Below are positions 18,348-30,946 of a stretch of 64,000 nt of DNA, piece after piece. Made by a program: the position numbers and the translations under genes. The notes under the pieces are model-generated. The model ran no database searches. It was given only the letters and a program-made list of their open reading frames with translations, and was not told the origin of the DNA. How positions within the stretch are numbered: position 1 is the stretch's first letter; the number at the start of each line of letters is the position of its first letter. This stretch comes from Periplaneta americana (taxonomy: Eukaryota; Arthropoda; Insecta; Blattodea; Blattidae), in contig NC_091125.1 in assembly GCF_040183065.1 (NCBI RefSeq), positions 128,715,621-128,779,620 on the forward strand, given 5' to 3'.

Positions 18348-18884
18348 AAGGAATTATTAAAAATCAGATAATGTCCGGCTTTTTTTTAAATGGGCAGCTG
18401 AATACGAAAGTCGACCTTGCAACTTCTTTTTTATAATTTATATAAAATCTATAGGTATAATAGAGATTTAAATAAGAATTAAAGAATATGGATAGAAGTG
18501 TAGTCAGAAATGAAAGGGAGAAAAACTATTACTTTTTAATTAAATACAGAATATCCTAGATAGCAACTTGTAGAGAAGTTTCTCGCAATAAAGGTGAGCT
18601 GCTGACTAAACTTCTAGCAGAAAATGGTCATAATAGGAATGTGACAGTCTCTATAATACGCCATTTATTTCTAAAAGAATAAAATTGTCCCCAACATACT
18701 GTACAAGAATGGTCAAAATCAATAGAAGAATTTTTAGTGTTTCACTTGAGCGAAGTACAATTGAATGTATATCACTGGTTTTGTTTTTTACGTTTTTTTG
18801 CCATTTTAATTTCCCAAAATTCTTGTTAAAGTGATTTCTTTTATGGTCTGGAAAATATGTTTACTTAAATATTGCACTTGCTTA

Positions 18885-19221
18885 GGCTCAACTCATACGG
18901 ACCACAGCAAAACCACAAAACGGTGGTCCGCTTGTGGGCGGTCAGGAATTAGTATGGAAACAGATGATGGTAACTCACACGGAGCACAAACTGAAGTCAT
19001 TGTCGATGTCTGTGGTCGTGAGTGGTTGATATCGCTGCCAACACTGTATCCTTGGAAACGACAGATGCTTTACACTGTATCCTTGGAAACGACAGATGCT
19101 TTCTTGGCAAATAGCAAGCTTGCGGTGCAGTGGTTTGTGCTTGATATGGATTTCTGCCGATAGCACAACCACACAAAAACTGCAAATTAATCGCGAAGTT
19201 GTGGTTTGTGTGAGTTGAACC
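18885..19221. mobile_element. PIF/Harbinger-type MITE
   Basis: TIRs GGCTCAACTCATACGGACCAC (left, first 20 bases or so) and GGTTCAACTCACACAAACCA (right, other strand) lie between TTA duplications (18882-18884 and 19222-19224). It contains a 31-bp perfect tandem duplication at 19041-19102. 337 bp, no transposase. Confidence 0.75.
19041..19102. repeat. 31-bp tandem duplication
   Basis: The unit beginning ACACTGTATCCTTGGAAACG occurs twice head to tail without a mismatch, inside the MITE at 18885-19221. Confidence 0.9.
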
Positions 19222-19224
19222 TTA

Positions 19225-22200
19225 AGTACTCGTAAGCAAGACAGCATCTAGTGTACTAATGTTTGATTTGCAAGTTACAAATTGCTATGAACCATAAATA
19301 CAAAACCACTTAATTTTCGTTATCTAGCTATTATTTGACTTCTGTTACTTATAAATACTTCCATAATGAAATCGGTAACTTCAGATTCTTTTGTGTACAA
19401 ATTTTCTACAACGAACAAGTCTAAATACACCATTTAAATAGATAGTTCTGTGCGCTACATGTACGTATCTATTATGTCGATCACATGGTATCACTTTTAA
19501 AATTTCCAGTTTATTAAACACAATTATTTGGATATAACTCTCATTTCATTTCACACAACAGACCACAGAATGTATATTTAAGCAATGGAAGGACAGAGGG
19601 GTTCACCTTCCTTCAAAGCTAGTATTTGTTTTCCTACTTTCCATGTGATCGGTACAAAAGGTTATGAATCTTTTTCAGACATAATTTTCTGTTCATCTTG
19701 GCAAGGAGTGCAGCGTGTGCTCCCACCTTGTTCTTTTAAACGTACTTGTACGTGCAGTTGTTGCGTAAGGAATAGCATAGTAACAGTGCAGGAAAAACAA
19801 AATGGTCTTAGGAGATGTCTTTTATTGGTGGCTGACAAAGAAATGGATAAGAATGCATAGCAGAGATGTTCCCTTTGTTATAAATTATAACTTCTGAGTA
19901 ATCTAAGAATGACTTATTAATCTCACTTTATATTTGGAATAGATATTTAAGTACAGTTCCAGAACAAAAATGGCTCAAATCTTGACGGGAGTCCATCTGT
20001 AATGTAGGAAAAAAGTTTTGCACGACTATCCACAAGTAGCATATATGCAGGCGCTCTTGATTACTGCACATGCGCAATGAGTTGTATATGGAACTTAGTA
20101 AAAGTAGGTGGGCCATTTATTTATTTATTTTTTTTTGGAATTGTATATGTCAAGAGAGAAAATCACTAAGATTGCAGGGATAGTCATTTTTGGCTGGTTG
20201 AAAAATATGCGCAATAGCATAATGAGTAGTAGGCGAGCCTAAGATTGCTTTTTATGTTTCAGATCTCTGAAAAGCGCAATAGGCCTACCTGTTCATTAGT
20301 CCTGGGTGCTAGTGACTAAATTTAACTTATTTGTTAGTAAAATGTAGCGATAATGATTGAATAAATCGATAGATTGTTTTCAAATTATTGCAACTGGTCG
20401 AAAATGAGTATCCTGCTCTAAGTAATGTGTAGCAGAATCTTTGGATGGCCTCCTGTGTTTATGTACACATGGGATTCTGTAATGAACATTACCAGTATGG
20501 AATTATTCCATAATTTGGAAACAATTTAATGCAGTTGGTCTACAAATAAGGATAAACAAACGAAAAACCGAATGAAAATTGTGATAAAATATTAAAACTT
20601 GTAAAAATGAACTAAGGACTCTTATTTACACCCTGTGTTAAATATTAAATCTTAATATAAAATTTAAAAAAGTTTATAGATTTGTGGCTCTCTTTAAAAT
20701 ACCAAATTGAAATAATGGTAACCATAATTTGTCTGTTACATTTCCATAATTTTATGAGGTATGTATGTATAGGATCGGGTGAAACTTTGAGAAAATGTTT
20801 CTTATATCCCAATGATTAAACAGTCTCTATAAACAGGCCAAAAATGCGGTTTTTTAATATATTACAATATTACTAAATGAATTTATATGTATTGATTGAA
20901 AACAGACTTTGCACAGCCATATTCAACTAAAGAGTTGGTTGCATTATACTTGTACTCTATTAGAAAACAAATGCACAGGTTTCCGGAATTTACACTTCAG
21001 AGGAAATGTTCGAAGTGTCCATTCTCAGCAAAGATGCAGGCCTCAGTAGTCCTCACATTGACTCTCGAACACTTAAAAAAAAAAAAACATATGTCCAACT
21101 GAGAAAACAGCAAGCAGCAGGCCCAAAAAGGGAATGTACCATCTTAAGAACTAATTCAAATAAAACAATTAGAATCTTCCAAGATTTTACGAGCCTAGAT
21201 GAAAGGACATTATGTCCCAATAAAGTCACCAGCAGTAGCAGTCTAGGTGTAAATAGCTTATGTTGGTAACAGGAGTTGCTCATGTCCACATATGAAGTGA
21301 AGTATTCCTAGATCCATATGGGCTTTTTATTCTTCTTATATGTTTTCCAAAGTTTAGCTCAATGTTTATGTTGCTGGAAATTGTGTAATAATATTAATAC
21401 ATTCTGTGATCTGTGACAAATTAGCTGGAAGGTAAAATTACTACAATTCAGAAAAGTTTTACTGCTATAAGAGGGTACCGGTACTATATAACCTGTGTAC
21501 ATTCTATACCAATGATTCATTTGAGAGGCAAGTCAGCAAAAGTGTGAATCTACAATGGACAAATTTTTGAAGTTATTAGTGGAGTCATCAGACACTTTTT
21601 GTTCTCGGAAATAATTTCTATATTACTAAGGAAATAAATCTGAGGGTGATGTAACTGTCTTTAAATGTGACGATGTATTTCTGATCCAACTTTTGCATTT
21701 GAGAAATTCAAAACAAAAACAAGCTGTAGATGATAATATCAGCATTTCATGTAATATTTTGAATATGAATATTGTTAGTATGGGTTAAAGCCTTGTACAT
21801 TCTTCAGAGATCCGTGAGGGTCTCTAACCAGCTCTTTGAAGATCTTCCCAATCTTTTGCAGCTTCTTCAAACGTATGACAAAATTGAAGACAGCCCATTC
21901 TTTGAATGTGGCTGTCCAAAATTCGTTAATAAAATCAACGACACCACCAATAACTTAAAGAATATGCCAATTACGATCATGATCTCTGACAACATCCTCA
22001 TGAGCAACAGTATACCGTCATAACTTGTTAGGCATGTTGCATAGCCAAAACAAATGGATATTACAAAAGTTTCAGGTACAGGTGTTATAGTGTAAATATG
22101 TAAAACTTTGTTCAAAATACACAGATACCAGGGGTTTCCTTATGAGCAAGAGCGAAAGAAAATGTGATTCTACTGCAATACTCTAGTTGCTTGAATATGA

Positions 22201-23120
22201 AGCATTTTTCATGTAGAAGGGTTATTTCGAGTCATGGCAACAATTTTTCTTCTGACTTAAGAGTTCAGATAGCAGGTTTACAATTTTTTTTTTATCAAGT
22301 TATATCTGATAGAAAAAGACACTGGTAGATTGAACAAGAGTCCAAGAACGCAGAATGAATTTGAGCACAAAAACAATTTTTATTGATCGAATATAATCGA
22401 ACTGAATTATCTATAGTACCGGTATTGCAGATAAGGGCTACAGTATACTCTGCATTCACTTTCTCTTAGTCGATGTGACTGATTTAATACCTACAATTAA
22501 GTTGCTACTGCGGGGTTATTTTCAAAACAACCTGGCACAATTTAGCCATGGTAAAGCTGATAATATTTTCCATCTTCCATATTGTGACAGAAAATACAAT
22601 TAGTATTTGATTATGTTTGAAGATATTTTGGAAATTCTTAGCAGTAATGTATCTCACACGCAGTTAAAATGTTCAAAGATTAAAGAAAATGTAACAGTGA
22701 TTTTAAAGTGTGTGTTGTTTGCTTACCTCCTGTATTTCTAGCTTTTCAACACCCACTTGACCTGACTGCTAAAAGGCAGAGCATATTGTGCCCTTTCACA
22801 TGCATGGCATATATTTGATTTTGGACACAAAAAAAAAGTCCGAGAAAAAACATAATTGTCATGATTTTTGAAGCAAACTTCGTATAATTTACCTTCTGAA
22901 AAATTGAATTATATTAATTTTCGTAGCTAATACCCGAACTTGACAAAAACTGCCTGACTAGGCCTTTTTCAACATTGTATTCTCATTTGTGTCTAGACAT
23001 AATTTGACATCAAGTTTTCTTGAAAGAAATTCAGACATTGAAGTATTTAACTGTTTTACTGTTTATAAATTATTTACGTAAGAAAGTACTATTATATTGT
23101 TCACAGTTAAGAATATTCTA
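19225..23120. other. Intergenic DNA without a recognised gene
   Basis: AT-rich throughout. The frame at 21772-22023 (83 codons) is of ordinary composition but shows no domain, repeat relation or clear splice sites; I do not call it. Nothing else recognised. Confidence 0.5.
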
Positions 23121-23496
23121 TGGTCTATCCAAAACAACTTCCGACCTGACAAATGGCGCCTTTAGCATGTTACTTTGGCAACCATTCAAATCAACCAATC
23201 ATGAAAGACGCGTAACCATGGTAATGGGATGGTGTTGCCGTGTCTGTGTTTATAAGTTGCACTGACTACCATGGCCTAGTGGTGAATACGGTGCCCAGAA
23301 TGACTTTGAGTTGGCTGGTTAGCGCGTGCTTTGTGTGAATTAAAAATATTATTTAGTTTTATTATTGTTTTAGTATATCGATAATTATTGTGTTTAAATT
23401 ATATTTACACGTATCATCATCGTTCCATTGGTGGAGTGTGTGGCTAGTGTGTGTTTTCTAGTTTCTGCGAGAATTTCTAAACAGGTGACTTGTGCA

Positions 23497-23735
23497 ATGT
23501 CGGAAGGAAGGAAAGGCAGGCGGAGAACAAAGAATATTCTACAAGGTGCCCCGTTAAAGAATCAAGCGTGAGAGATGATGTATTATGTAAGAGAGTATTT
23601 TGAGATGGAAAAAGTTAATGGCGGGCCTCTTTTACCGTTGGCGCAAGTCGTAATGAGAACTGCTCCTTGTGTTAAAATTAATAAGAGCACTGTTATCGAT
23701 ATTGGAAAAGAAAAAGGCCGTGCAGATTTTTAATC
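23497..23735 (+). pseudogene. Transposase N-terminal (helix-turn-helix) relic
   Basis: From ATG at 23497 the frame reads MSEGRKGRRRTKNILQ, a TGA stop, then YYVREYFEMEKVNGGPLLPL and VVMRTAPCVKINKSTVIDIG. The second block resembles the 'Y..fE.EK.nGGpl.pL..v..RtA' helix-turn-helix start of arthropod IS630-type transposases. No DDE region follows. The element is a deletion derivative of an autonomous copy elsewhere. Confidence 0.5.
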
Positions 23736-23904
23736 ATAAATATTTTTATAGTGTACAATTTTTTCAACGTCTTTCTAACAATATTACATTGAAGAATACC
23801 GACACTCATAAAAGTAGAGTCTTCGTATTAAATTTAAACCTGTTTTTACAGTTTACAGTCCTTTCGATGCTTTTTAACGGTATTGCATTGAAGAATACCG
23901 GCAC

Positions 23905-23964
23905 TACTACTATTACTACTACTACTACTACTAATAATAATAATAATAATAATTATTATTATTA
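23905..23964. repeat. (ACT)n-(AAT)n microsatellite
   Basis: Trinucleotide runs inside the transposon relic; the AAT and ATT parts are mutually complementary and could fold. Confidence 0.85.
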
Positions 23965-24374
23965 ATAATGTGCACAAATTTTAATGCCTAGTGTTCAACA
24001 ATTGGTTAGAAATGTATGTGTTCATGTCAGCTGTTCATTACTGCACTCTATCGGCAGCGAGCTCGCTTACACGAAAGATGAGCAACATGACAACACTGCT
24101 CTCCCTTCTCTGTAAACTGTCAAGTCGGAAGTAGTTTTGGTCAAGGTATAAATAAAATAATTGTAATTAAAAACGTTGTTTGTTGAAATTATTTCTCAGA
24201 CATGGATCAACTACACATGAAACCAGTAAAGCCCTATCATCCACGATTCTGTGTGTAATTCCAGGTTTAATGTTCACGAATTGAAGGACGTGTTGCTTGA
24301 CTCTTTCAACGTTCTTATGCAGCACTTTTTTAAAATTGGTTATTTAAGAATGCTGTATTCAGCTACGAGATTAT

Positions 24375-24540
24375 ATAGCATTGATGGAACTGATGATAGC
24401 AAAATGATGTTTGGGGACAAGAGTTTGGGATTATAGTTAGGGGAAAAAATTCCAACCAAGTAATCAGCCCAAGCGGGATTCGAATGCACACTCTGAATGC
24501 TATCTCGATTACAAGTCCCACTTGTTACTCTGAGACAACA
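24375..24540 (-). mobile_element. tRNA-derived SINE, family A, old copy
   Basis: On the - strand the B-box-like CATTCGAATCCC is followed by GCTTGGGCTGATTACTTGG and a TTTTTTCCCC segment, matching the family A order seen at 5001-5254 with many differences. Borders approximate. Confidence 0.55.
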
Positions 24541-24544
24541 TTTA

Positions 24545-26980
24545 AATCCAAAGCTGAATAGTAACAAAGTCGTAACTTCTTGTGCTTTCAAGAATTGTAC
24601 TTTTTACTACCATGAACATTATGATCAAAATCTGTGAAATGGTAATAATCTACACAAGCAATTATTTCTGATGAGTTGCCTATCGTTGCATTTAAATGTA
24701 CAAAGTTATAAGTGACATCTGGGATTGAAGGAATTGTAATATTTTGTGCATTTTTCATGTTATTAAAAGCAACTTTTCTTGTACTCGCACCATTGCTTTA
24801 GCTATCGAATCATTCGTGCTAAGACCCGGAAATGAATTTCTGTTTAAGAACATCATTTTAAACCATTAATCAAACAATGGATTGCTTAACTTTGTTCAAG
24901 AGCTCACAAATTTCGTATGTGCAATGTTTAGTGTTATTACGGAAAGAGTACAACAATGGTTGTAATATGTGTATCTTTGAGCATTTCCTAAATGTTAAAA
25001 CAACCTCATAATTTCAAACTACATGAATAAACGACTCCGTAACCATAAAGCTTTGGATATAATTGAAGCAGTGGGTTGCAGAACTTGATAAGTGCAAAAA
25101 TAAAAAAAATTGAGATATCTATTTCAGTCAGTTGAGATGGTATCTCTGCATCATATTACACAAGTGTTTGTATCAAATCTGATAATTTAAGTTTTTTTTC
25201 TTTAAAGCATCAAACTCAAAGATGTTGATGCACTACTGAAGTGATGAGTGGCATGAAAATGAGCTCTCAAGTTCTACAAGGACATTATTGATAGTAAAAT
25301 TGATGAAAAAAGTGTTGTGGAATGTGATTTTGATGAATATAGAGATCAAGATGATCTTGACTTGAGGGTGTGATATAACAGAACTTTCAACTACATACAT
25401 TTTCATTAACACTTAATTTAAAATGTTAAAGAAAGTTCGCCCTTCGTTACTACTAAGTGTAATAAATATATGTAAGAGTAAAACAGTTATTATTTCAAGT
25501 TTGGATTAAATAAAACTGTAATTTTGTTTCAGTAATTACTACAAGTAAAAATGACTGAATTTTCTGTTATTTTATATATTGCAACAAAACTTCATATTTG
25601 CAATCAATTTCGTATCAAAACGTCTTTTGCATCAAAACGTGATACATGCATATTTCAGGTATTGTTATGTTAAAGTTTTTTTTTATGCTTCCTGAAAAAT
25701 GACGTCAGGTGTACTTACGAAGTTTTGGAACTCACCGCCTCAATTAATATGTTTAGTTAAATCATCATAGAATTAACTGAAGAAAGATGCCTTTCAATTC
25801 CTAAACACTAAACTTGAAAAACTTGTAGGTCTACATTGACTAGACTTATATGAAGACTAATTTTAGTGTGATTATTCTTTGTCAATTTGTTTGCTGTAGT
25901 CAGGCATATGAGGAAGAGTAAGCAATGTTTCCATGTCTTTGGTAATAAAATATTATGATGAATCTTTTACATAATCCCAAAACTACTCGACGAAATTGTA
26001 TCTCAACACACGGTTTAAAAACCCAAAATCATATTCTCGTAAAAAACTGAAATTTCATAATTTAAAATCTTGATGTAAAATGACAATGTGACATTATCAA
26101 GGACATTTATATGAATTATAAAATAATCGTAACAACAAGCAGTAATACTATTTTAATAAACTCTCCGATACTTCTTACATGGATTAAAAGATTTGATTGT
26201 GTAAACATACATACGTTTATGGTGCTCATCTCAATTGACACATTTCTTGTGGTTATATGCTACACTGTTAGAAGATTAAAGTTGAGAACAAGTGTCACAG
26301 AAAAGAACTTTGTGACACATTATCATTACTCACATTACACACCTTGTCTTTCTGTCACTTAACATTACAACAAATAAATAATACTTCCAAATAACCCACA
26401 GCAAGTAGTCTGTGGAAGGATGTAGTGAAAATCTCGAAATTACAGAATGACAAAATTTTATCTTACAGGACATAATTTATTTCATCCTTAGAATTAATGT
26501 AATGAACTCTTCTTTGTGAAATTAATATTATATTTTAATAAATGTAGTAACTTACAATATCAATAATTCTATCATGGAAGTAAAATAAAATGTTACATAA
26601 TCGCTATCATTGATACGTACTGTTGAATTACCTCTGCCTTAGATCATCAAAATATTGTTGTTCAGAGCAAAGCGACTCATTTTATGACCTGAATTTGAAT
26701 TCTGTACTCATTACCAATGGAAGCTTGTATTTTTTATCCACGTTTATCTGTATGTTTTACATACTCAGCTGACATGCAACATGGAGCATGCTATCTTTAA
26801 ATCTCGTAAAAATACAGCATCTGCGTGAAGTTTATTGTAACATATTTTATTATGATAGACATTTTTATTTTGTAGGATTCATATTATATAGCGCACACTT
26901 CTACCTTTAGTATCTAAGAATAAATTTCGGCTTACATGCATACTGACGTGATAGTAGGTTTTTAATGCTGACACATCGTT
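24545..26980. other. Intergenic DNA without a recognised gene
   Basis: AT-rich. Around 25285-25375 a short acidic frame (DSKIDEKSVVECDFDEYRDQ) ends in TGA; it could be a transposase tail but is too short to call. Confidence 0.45.
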
Positions 26981-27209
26981 AACAAAATGTTGGGTTGGGG
27001 ACAACTCGCCATAGAAAATTGGCCACAGAGGCAACTTGCCACATAATTGAAATTAGTATCAAAGACAATTCGCCACATAATTGAAATTCGTATCAAAGAT
27101 AATTAGCCACACATTAAAAGTGAAGGTAATACTCAAATTCGCAACAATTTATAATATATTTCTATGGTAACACAAGACAAATCCAGAAGCTGTAAACTAA
27201 TTCGGAACT

Positions 27210-27770
27210 ATGGCGGAAGAAATTTGCTTCACAAAATCAGAAAGAGGCTCTGATAAATTAATATATTTTGGCTACATGTACACGAGACTTAGAGAAAATA
27301 AGAATGGAGTTGTTTGGCGCTGTGACATGCGTGGTGGGCATAATGTAACAGTCACGTTATCAGAAGATGGAAGCAGTGTCGTCAAAGAACCGTCTGAACA
27401 CAAGAATCATTCTGCATATTGGGGAAGGATTAATGCAAAGGAATATGTATAGAACATGAAGGCAATTGCGGGGACTTCCCGAGAACCAACGTCTGTCATT
27501 ATTCAAAATGAGTTACAGCATATTGCAAGCGAAACTAATGTGAATCTACCGAAGAAACCATCTATTAAAAAAACTGTGCGCCGTGCCAGGAAGCTGCACC
27601 TACCACCTCAACCAAAGAATATTGACGAACTGAACGTTACAGATACACTAAGTCCGTACAAGGAGAAAGGTGGTTGTATTTTGAATCGGAGGACAATGTG
27701 AAACTTATCATATTTGCCACTAATTCACATTTAAATAAAATGTTATGGTACCATTTTTGGATAATGGACG
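27210..27770 (+). pseudogene. MULE transposase N-terminal half with FLYWCH-like finger
   Basis: The frame begins MAEEICFTKSERGSDKLIYF, with GYMYTRLRENKNGVVWRCDM, matching the FLYWCH pattern (F..S.RG...L...GY.Y....W.C); the second Cys of the finger is not obvious and the His pair is EHKNH. An in-frame TAG at 27450 is followed by the linker IKKTVRRARKLHLPPQPKNI. A frame slip near 27680 leads to VKLIIFATNSHL...HFWIMDG, the start of the MULE catalytic domain (usually WFMDGTF). The rest is lost. Confidence 0.75.
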
Positions 27771-27907
27771 GTGTGGAAAATTGTCTATCTGTGGCAAATT
27801 GTCTATTTCTGGCAAATTGTCTATCTGTGGCGAATTGTCCCTATTACCAATTTTCTGTGGCCAATTGTCCCAGTTACCAATTTTCTGTGGCCAATTGTCC
27901 AGAACCG
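27770..27907. repeat. Subterminal tandem repeats of the MULE
   Basis: Units such as TCTGTGGCAAATTG and TTTTCTGTGGCCAATTGTCC recur about six times. The reverse complements appear at 26998-27100. They could be transposase binding sites. Confidence 0.75.
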
Positions 27908-27916
27908 CAAAATGTT

Positions 27917-30900
27917 ACATTTTCCTTTTATATTTTTTCTGAAACTTGGCTGAGATAAGGAAGCTGGGAAGGAGAATGGAGCCTAATTGTAAGAATTTGG
28001 TTCTTTGTTCATGCATCTGACATTCATGTAATACATTAAACTTAAGCAGAACATTAATTTGGAATGGTTAATTTTCAATGTTCAGCAGTTGACATCTAGG
28101 TCAGTGGCTCTTTTCAGCTAGTCTCGAAAGTTCATCTTTCTGTTTGAATATATATTAAATGATTTCATTTATGCGTCTTTTGAGTAACAGTTCAAGAAAA
28201 TAAACTATAAATGACAGTATCATTTACAATGAGTAAAAGAACTGGTAATTCATAAAATGTGTGAAGTCTGTGTCTTTCTTATGTGACGCTCGTTTTTTAG
28301 TTTGTGCATCTCACACTTTTATGTTAGAGAGAGATCATTTACAAATGGCTCTGAACCAGTGAGATCATAAATTGACATGTTCCCACTCTTCTCCATCAGA
28401 AATATTCTCAATTGTTACTGGAATCACATTTGTTAACAAGAAGTGGAAACAGTAACAGCGGACTAGACATAGCATTTCACTTTTATTCATGAACAAAGGA
28501 ATCTTTTACATGCATTAGATCTATTAAACAGAACCAACGACGTTGCTTCCTCATTTGATGGAAGACTCACTTAGGATTTTTTCTGCCTAACATTCATGGT
28601 CCTTGTATGGGATTGAACCCAATGATAACTACTAAACCATAGAGGACATTAATTTGTAATGACATAAACAAGTTAAATTTGTTTGTGCAGTGATCGAAAA
28701 TGGATATAAAACGAATATAACTAAAAATAATACCAATATCAGATTTCGAAGAACAGGTTGCAACAAGGAATGAGATCCCTGATTATCTAAAATATAACAA
28801 AAGACCGTAACACGTTACTGAAGAGATGATGATAATATTAAGGGAATAGCTACAAATAACACATTGGCGAAAATATAAGAAAAGAGAGAATTTTGGAAGT
28901 GGTTCTGTTTGCAGAAGATACACAACAGTGGAGATGATTTATGGTTATTACCAGTGCTTTTTTTTCTGGAGAAAAGGATGGTGAAACTTTGTGGAAAATT
29001 TATTGGAGTGAGCGGGGAGATGATTACTGCCCAGTCCACTGGGAATTCAAGGCCTAGAAATGGAGTTCAGAAAAACATCCTATTAAAAACATGGTAACCC
29101 TTATTTATTTTCACATCATAATGCCTCTTTCAGAATAAGTGCAAATTAAATCCATGTTAGTATAAACTCTCATTTTTGGTTAAAAATAATACATTGGTTT
29201 GCAAGAAAAGAAATTTTGGCCTACTAAACTACATGCCGGTACCCAGAGTATCAGTCAGTACTTTCTCCTTTCCTGTTACACTTTTTCTTTGTGATGTCTG
29301 ACGTCTGTTGCAGCATGACGGCCTTTTAGCAACCAAGATTTGACATGCTTGTCAGGGTTGAAGTTGATCAAAGGAGGCCCAACAATTCTAATAAGAAGCA
29401 TGTTCCTCATGGTGTTAACTAGCAGGGATGAGCTCACTGAAGAGACAATGAAGTTGAGTTCGGAGAAGCCTCACAATATATTTGCGGCGCGAAATTTGAA
29501 CATTTCTCAATTCCATGATGAGAAATATAACAAAAACTTGCTGGAACAGCGTTCTGCCAGAAAGAAAGCACTGGTTAATACATATAACAATAAACACCCC
29601 TCTTCTAGATTCCATAAATAAGTAGCACAAGTTATTTACAGTGATATAAGAATTTGGGGAAAGTAACTCAGATCTTGAAGACATTATGTAGTGAAATAGT
29701 TGTTGATTTTCATATTGTTTACCACAGTTTTTAAAAACTGCATGTTCCATCTTGCATGTTTCCTTACTGTGTAACCTATTTAATAATTTACAGACTATAA
29801 TGGGTTGATAAACATCTTTCTATGAAATACTTTTTTGTTAGATTTTTTAAACAACTGATATGTAAAGAATTAACAGCAAAATCTTCTCTTTTCTGTAGTT
29901 TTCAAAGTCTGCGAAATAAATTTTATTCCCAGATTTTGTGAGAAGTCAACAAAAAGCATCAAACGAGTTCTCTTCATATTCTGAAATTCACAACAGACAG
30001 GAATGACATTTCAGTTTTCTTGACACAGATTAATTTGAAGGTTGACTGTGAACCAGCATGTTTTCAACAAATCATTCATCCTCTTACATGTACAGACCTC
30101 CTGCGCCCATTTGCAGCCAATCAATTTGTTGGAAATTTGCAATCGAGATATCTTTCAGTAATAATAAAGACAATCTTCATTTAGCATTTATTCTGTCAGG
30201 TGGCATTCCAGGGAAGGAAAATTATTCCTATGTACTGGTAATTATCTCGCAATACACTACTTATACAGTCCATCCAGTATTTACACATAAGGTACCAGTA
30301 TATGGTATGGAATATCGATCTTAAATATACAGTGTTAACTGTGCCTCAAAGTAAGCATACAAGCATACATTTTTATACAGATTACACTAAAGCCTCTGCT
30401 GCTTTTATGGCAACAATGTTGTAGGTAAAAAAGAGCTATTGGTGCTTATTGAACAGAACAGTGTTTCAGATCAGTCTAGACTAGGGTGATCGGATTCTGA
30501 ACCCACAAATCAAGTGAAATCCGTTTTTTTAAATAAATTATATTTATAATATATGAAAGGATCATGAGTATCAATAGGGCAGTGCTGAAGTCTTAAAATA
30601 TGAAGAGGGTACATTCTGTCAGCTCTTTGAAGTCACACTAATTCAGAATGGTGCATTATACTTTTTGAGATCGTTATGAGACTTACAGAATATCAAAACA
30701 ATACCAGCACTTGAATAAGTTATCAAGTTATACAACTTAAAAGAATATGGTTTCAACAGAAAATTTACTGATAATTTTGAAAGATTATGCATGTGAAGAC
30801 TGACAGAGATAAATTGCACAAATACCTATGTAATTGCAACAAAAACTGGGTAGGTACTGTATTCTGTAAAATATGTATAAAAATCATATACAGTACAAAC

Positions 30901-30935
30901 ACATTACCGAGTGAGTGGATTTTTTTTCTATTCTG
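27917..30935. other. Intergenic DNA without a recognised gene
   Basis: AT-rich. At about 28590-28660, on the - strand, TGGTTTAGTAGTT and GGTTCAATCCC resemble the A and B boxes of a SINE head, but no body or duplication was found. No gene recognised. Confidence 0.45.
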
Positions 30936-30946
30936 GTAATGTATGT

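Larger units (their letters stand above)
23122..24146 (+). mobile_element. Tc1/mariner (IS630-type) deletion derivative
   Basis: Imperfect TIRs around CCAAAACAACTTCCGACCTG (left) and CCAAAACTACTTCCGACTTG (right, other strand) lie between TA dinucleotides (23120-23121 and 24147-24148). Only an N-terminal transposase piece remains inside, followed by a trinucleotide microsatellite. About 1.0 kb. Confidence 0.65.
26992..27907 (+). mobile_element. MULE (Mutator-like) DNA transposon, deletion derivative
   Basis: A perfect 9-bp duplication CAAAATGTT flanks the element (26983-26991 and 27908-27916), as expected for MULEs. Ends are GGGTTGGGGACAACTCGCC and, on the other strand, CGGTTCTGGACAATTGGCC. 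Inside both ends are repeated subterminal units of the form GACAATTCGCCACA. The interior carries a broken FLYWCH/MULE transposase N-terminal region. Confidence 0.82.

Noticed and set aside
21772-22023. 83-codon open frame as a new gene
   Set aside because: No recognised domain, no convincing splice sites or start context, and such frames are expected by chance in 64 kb.
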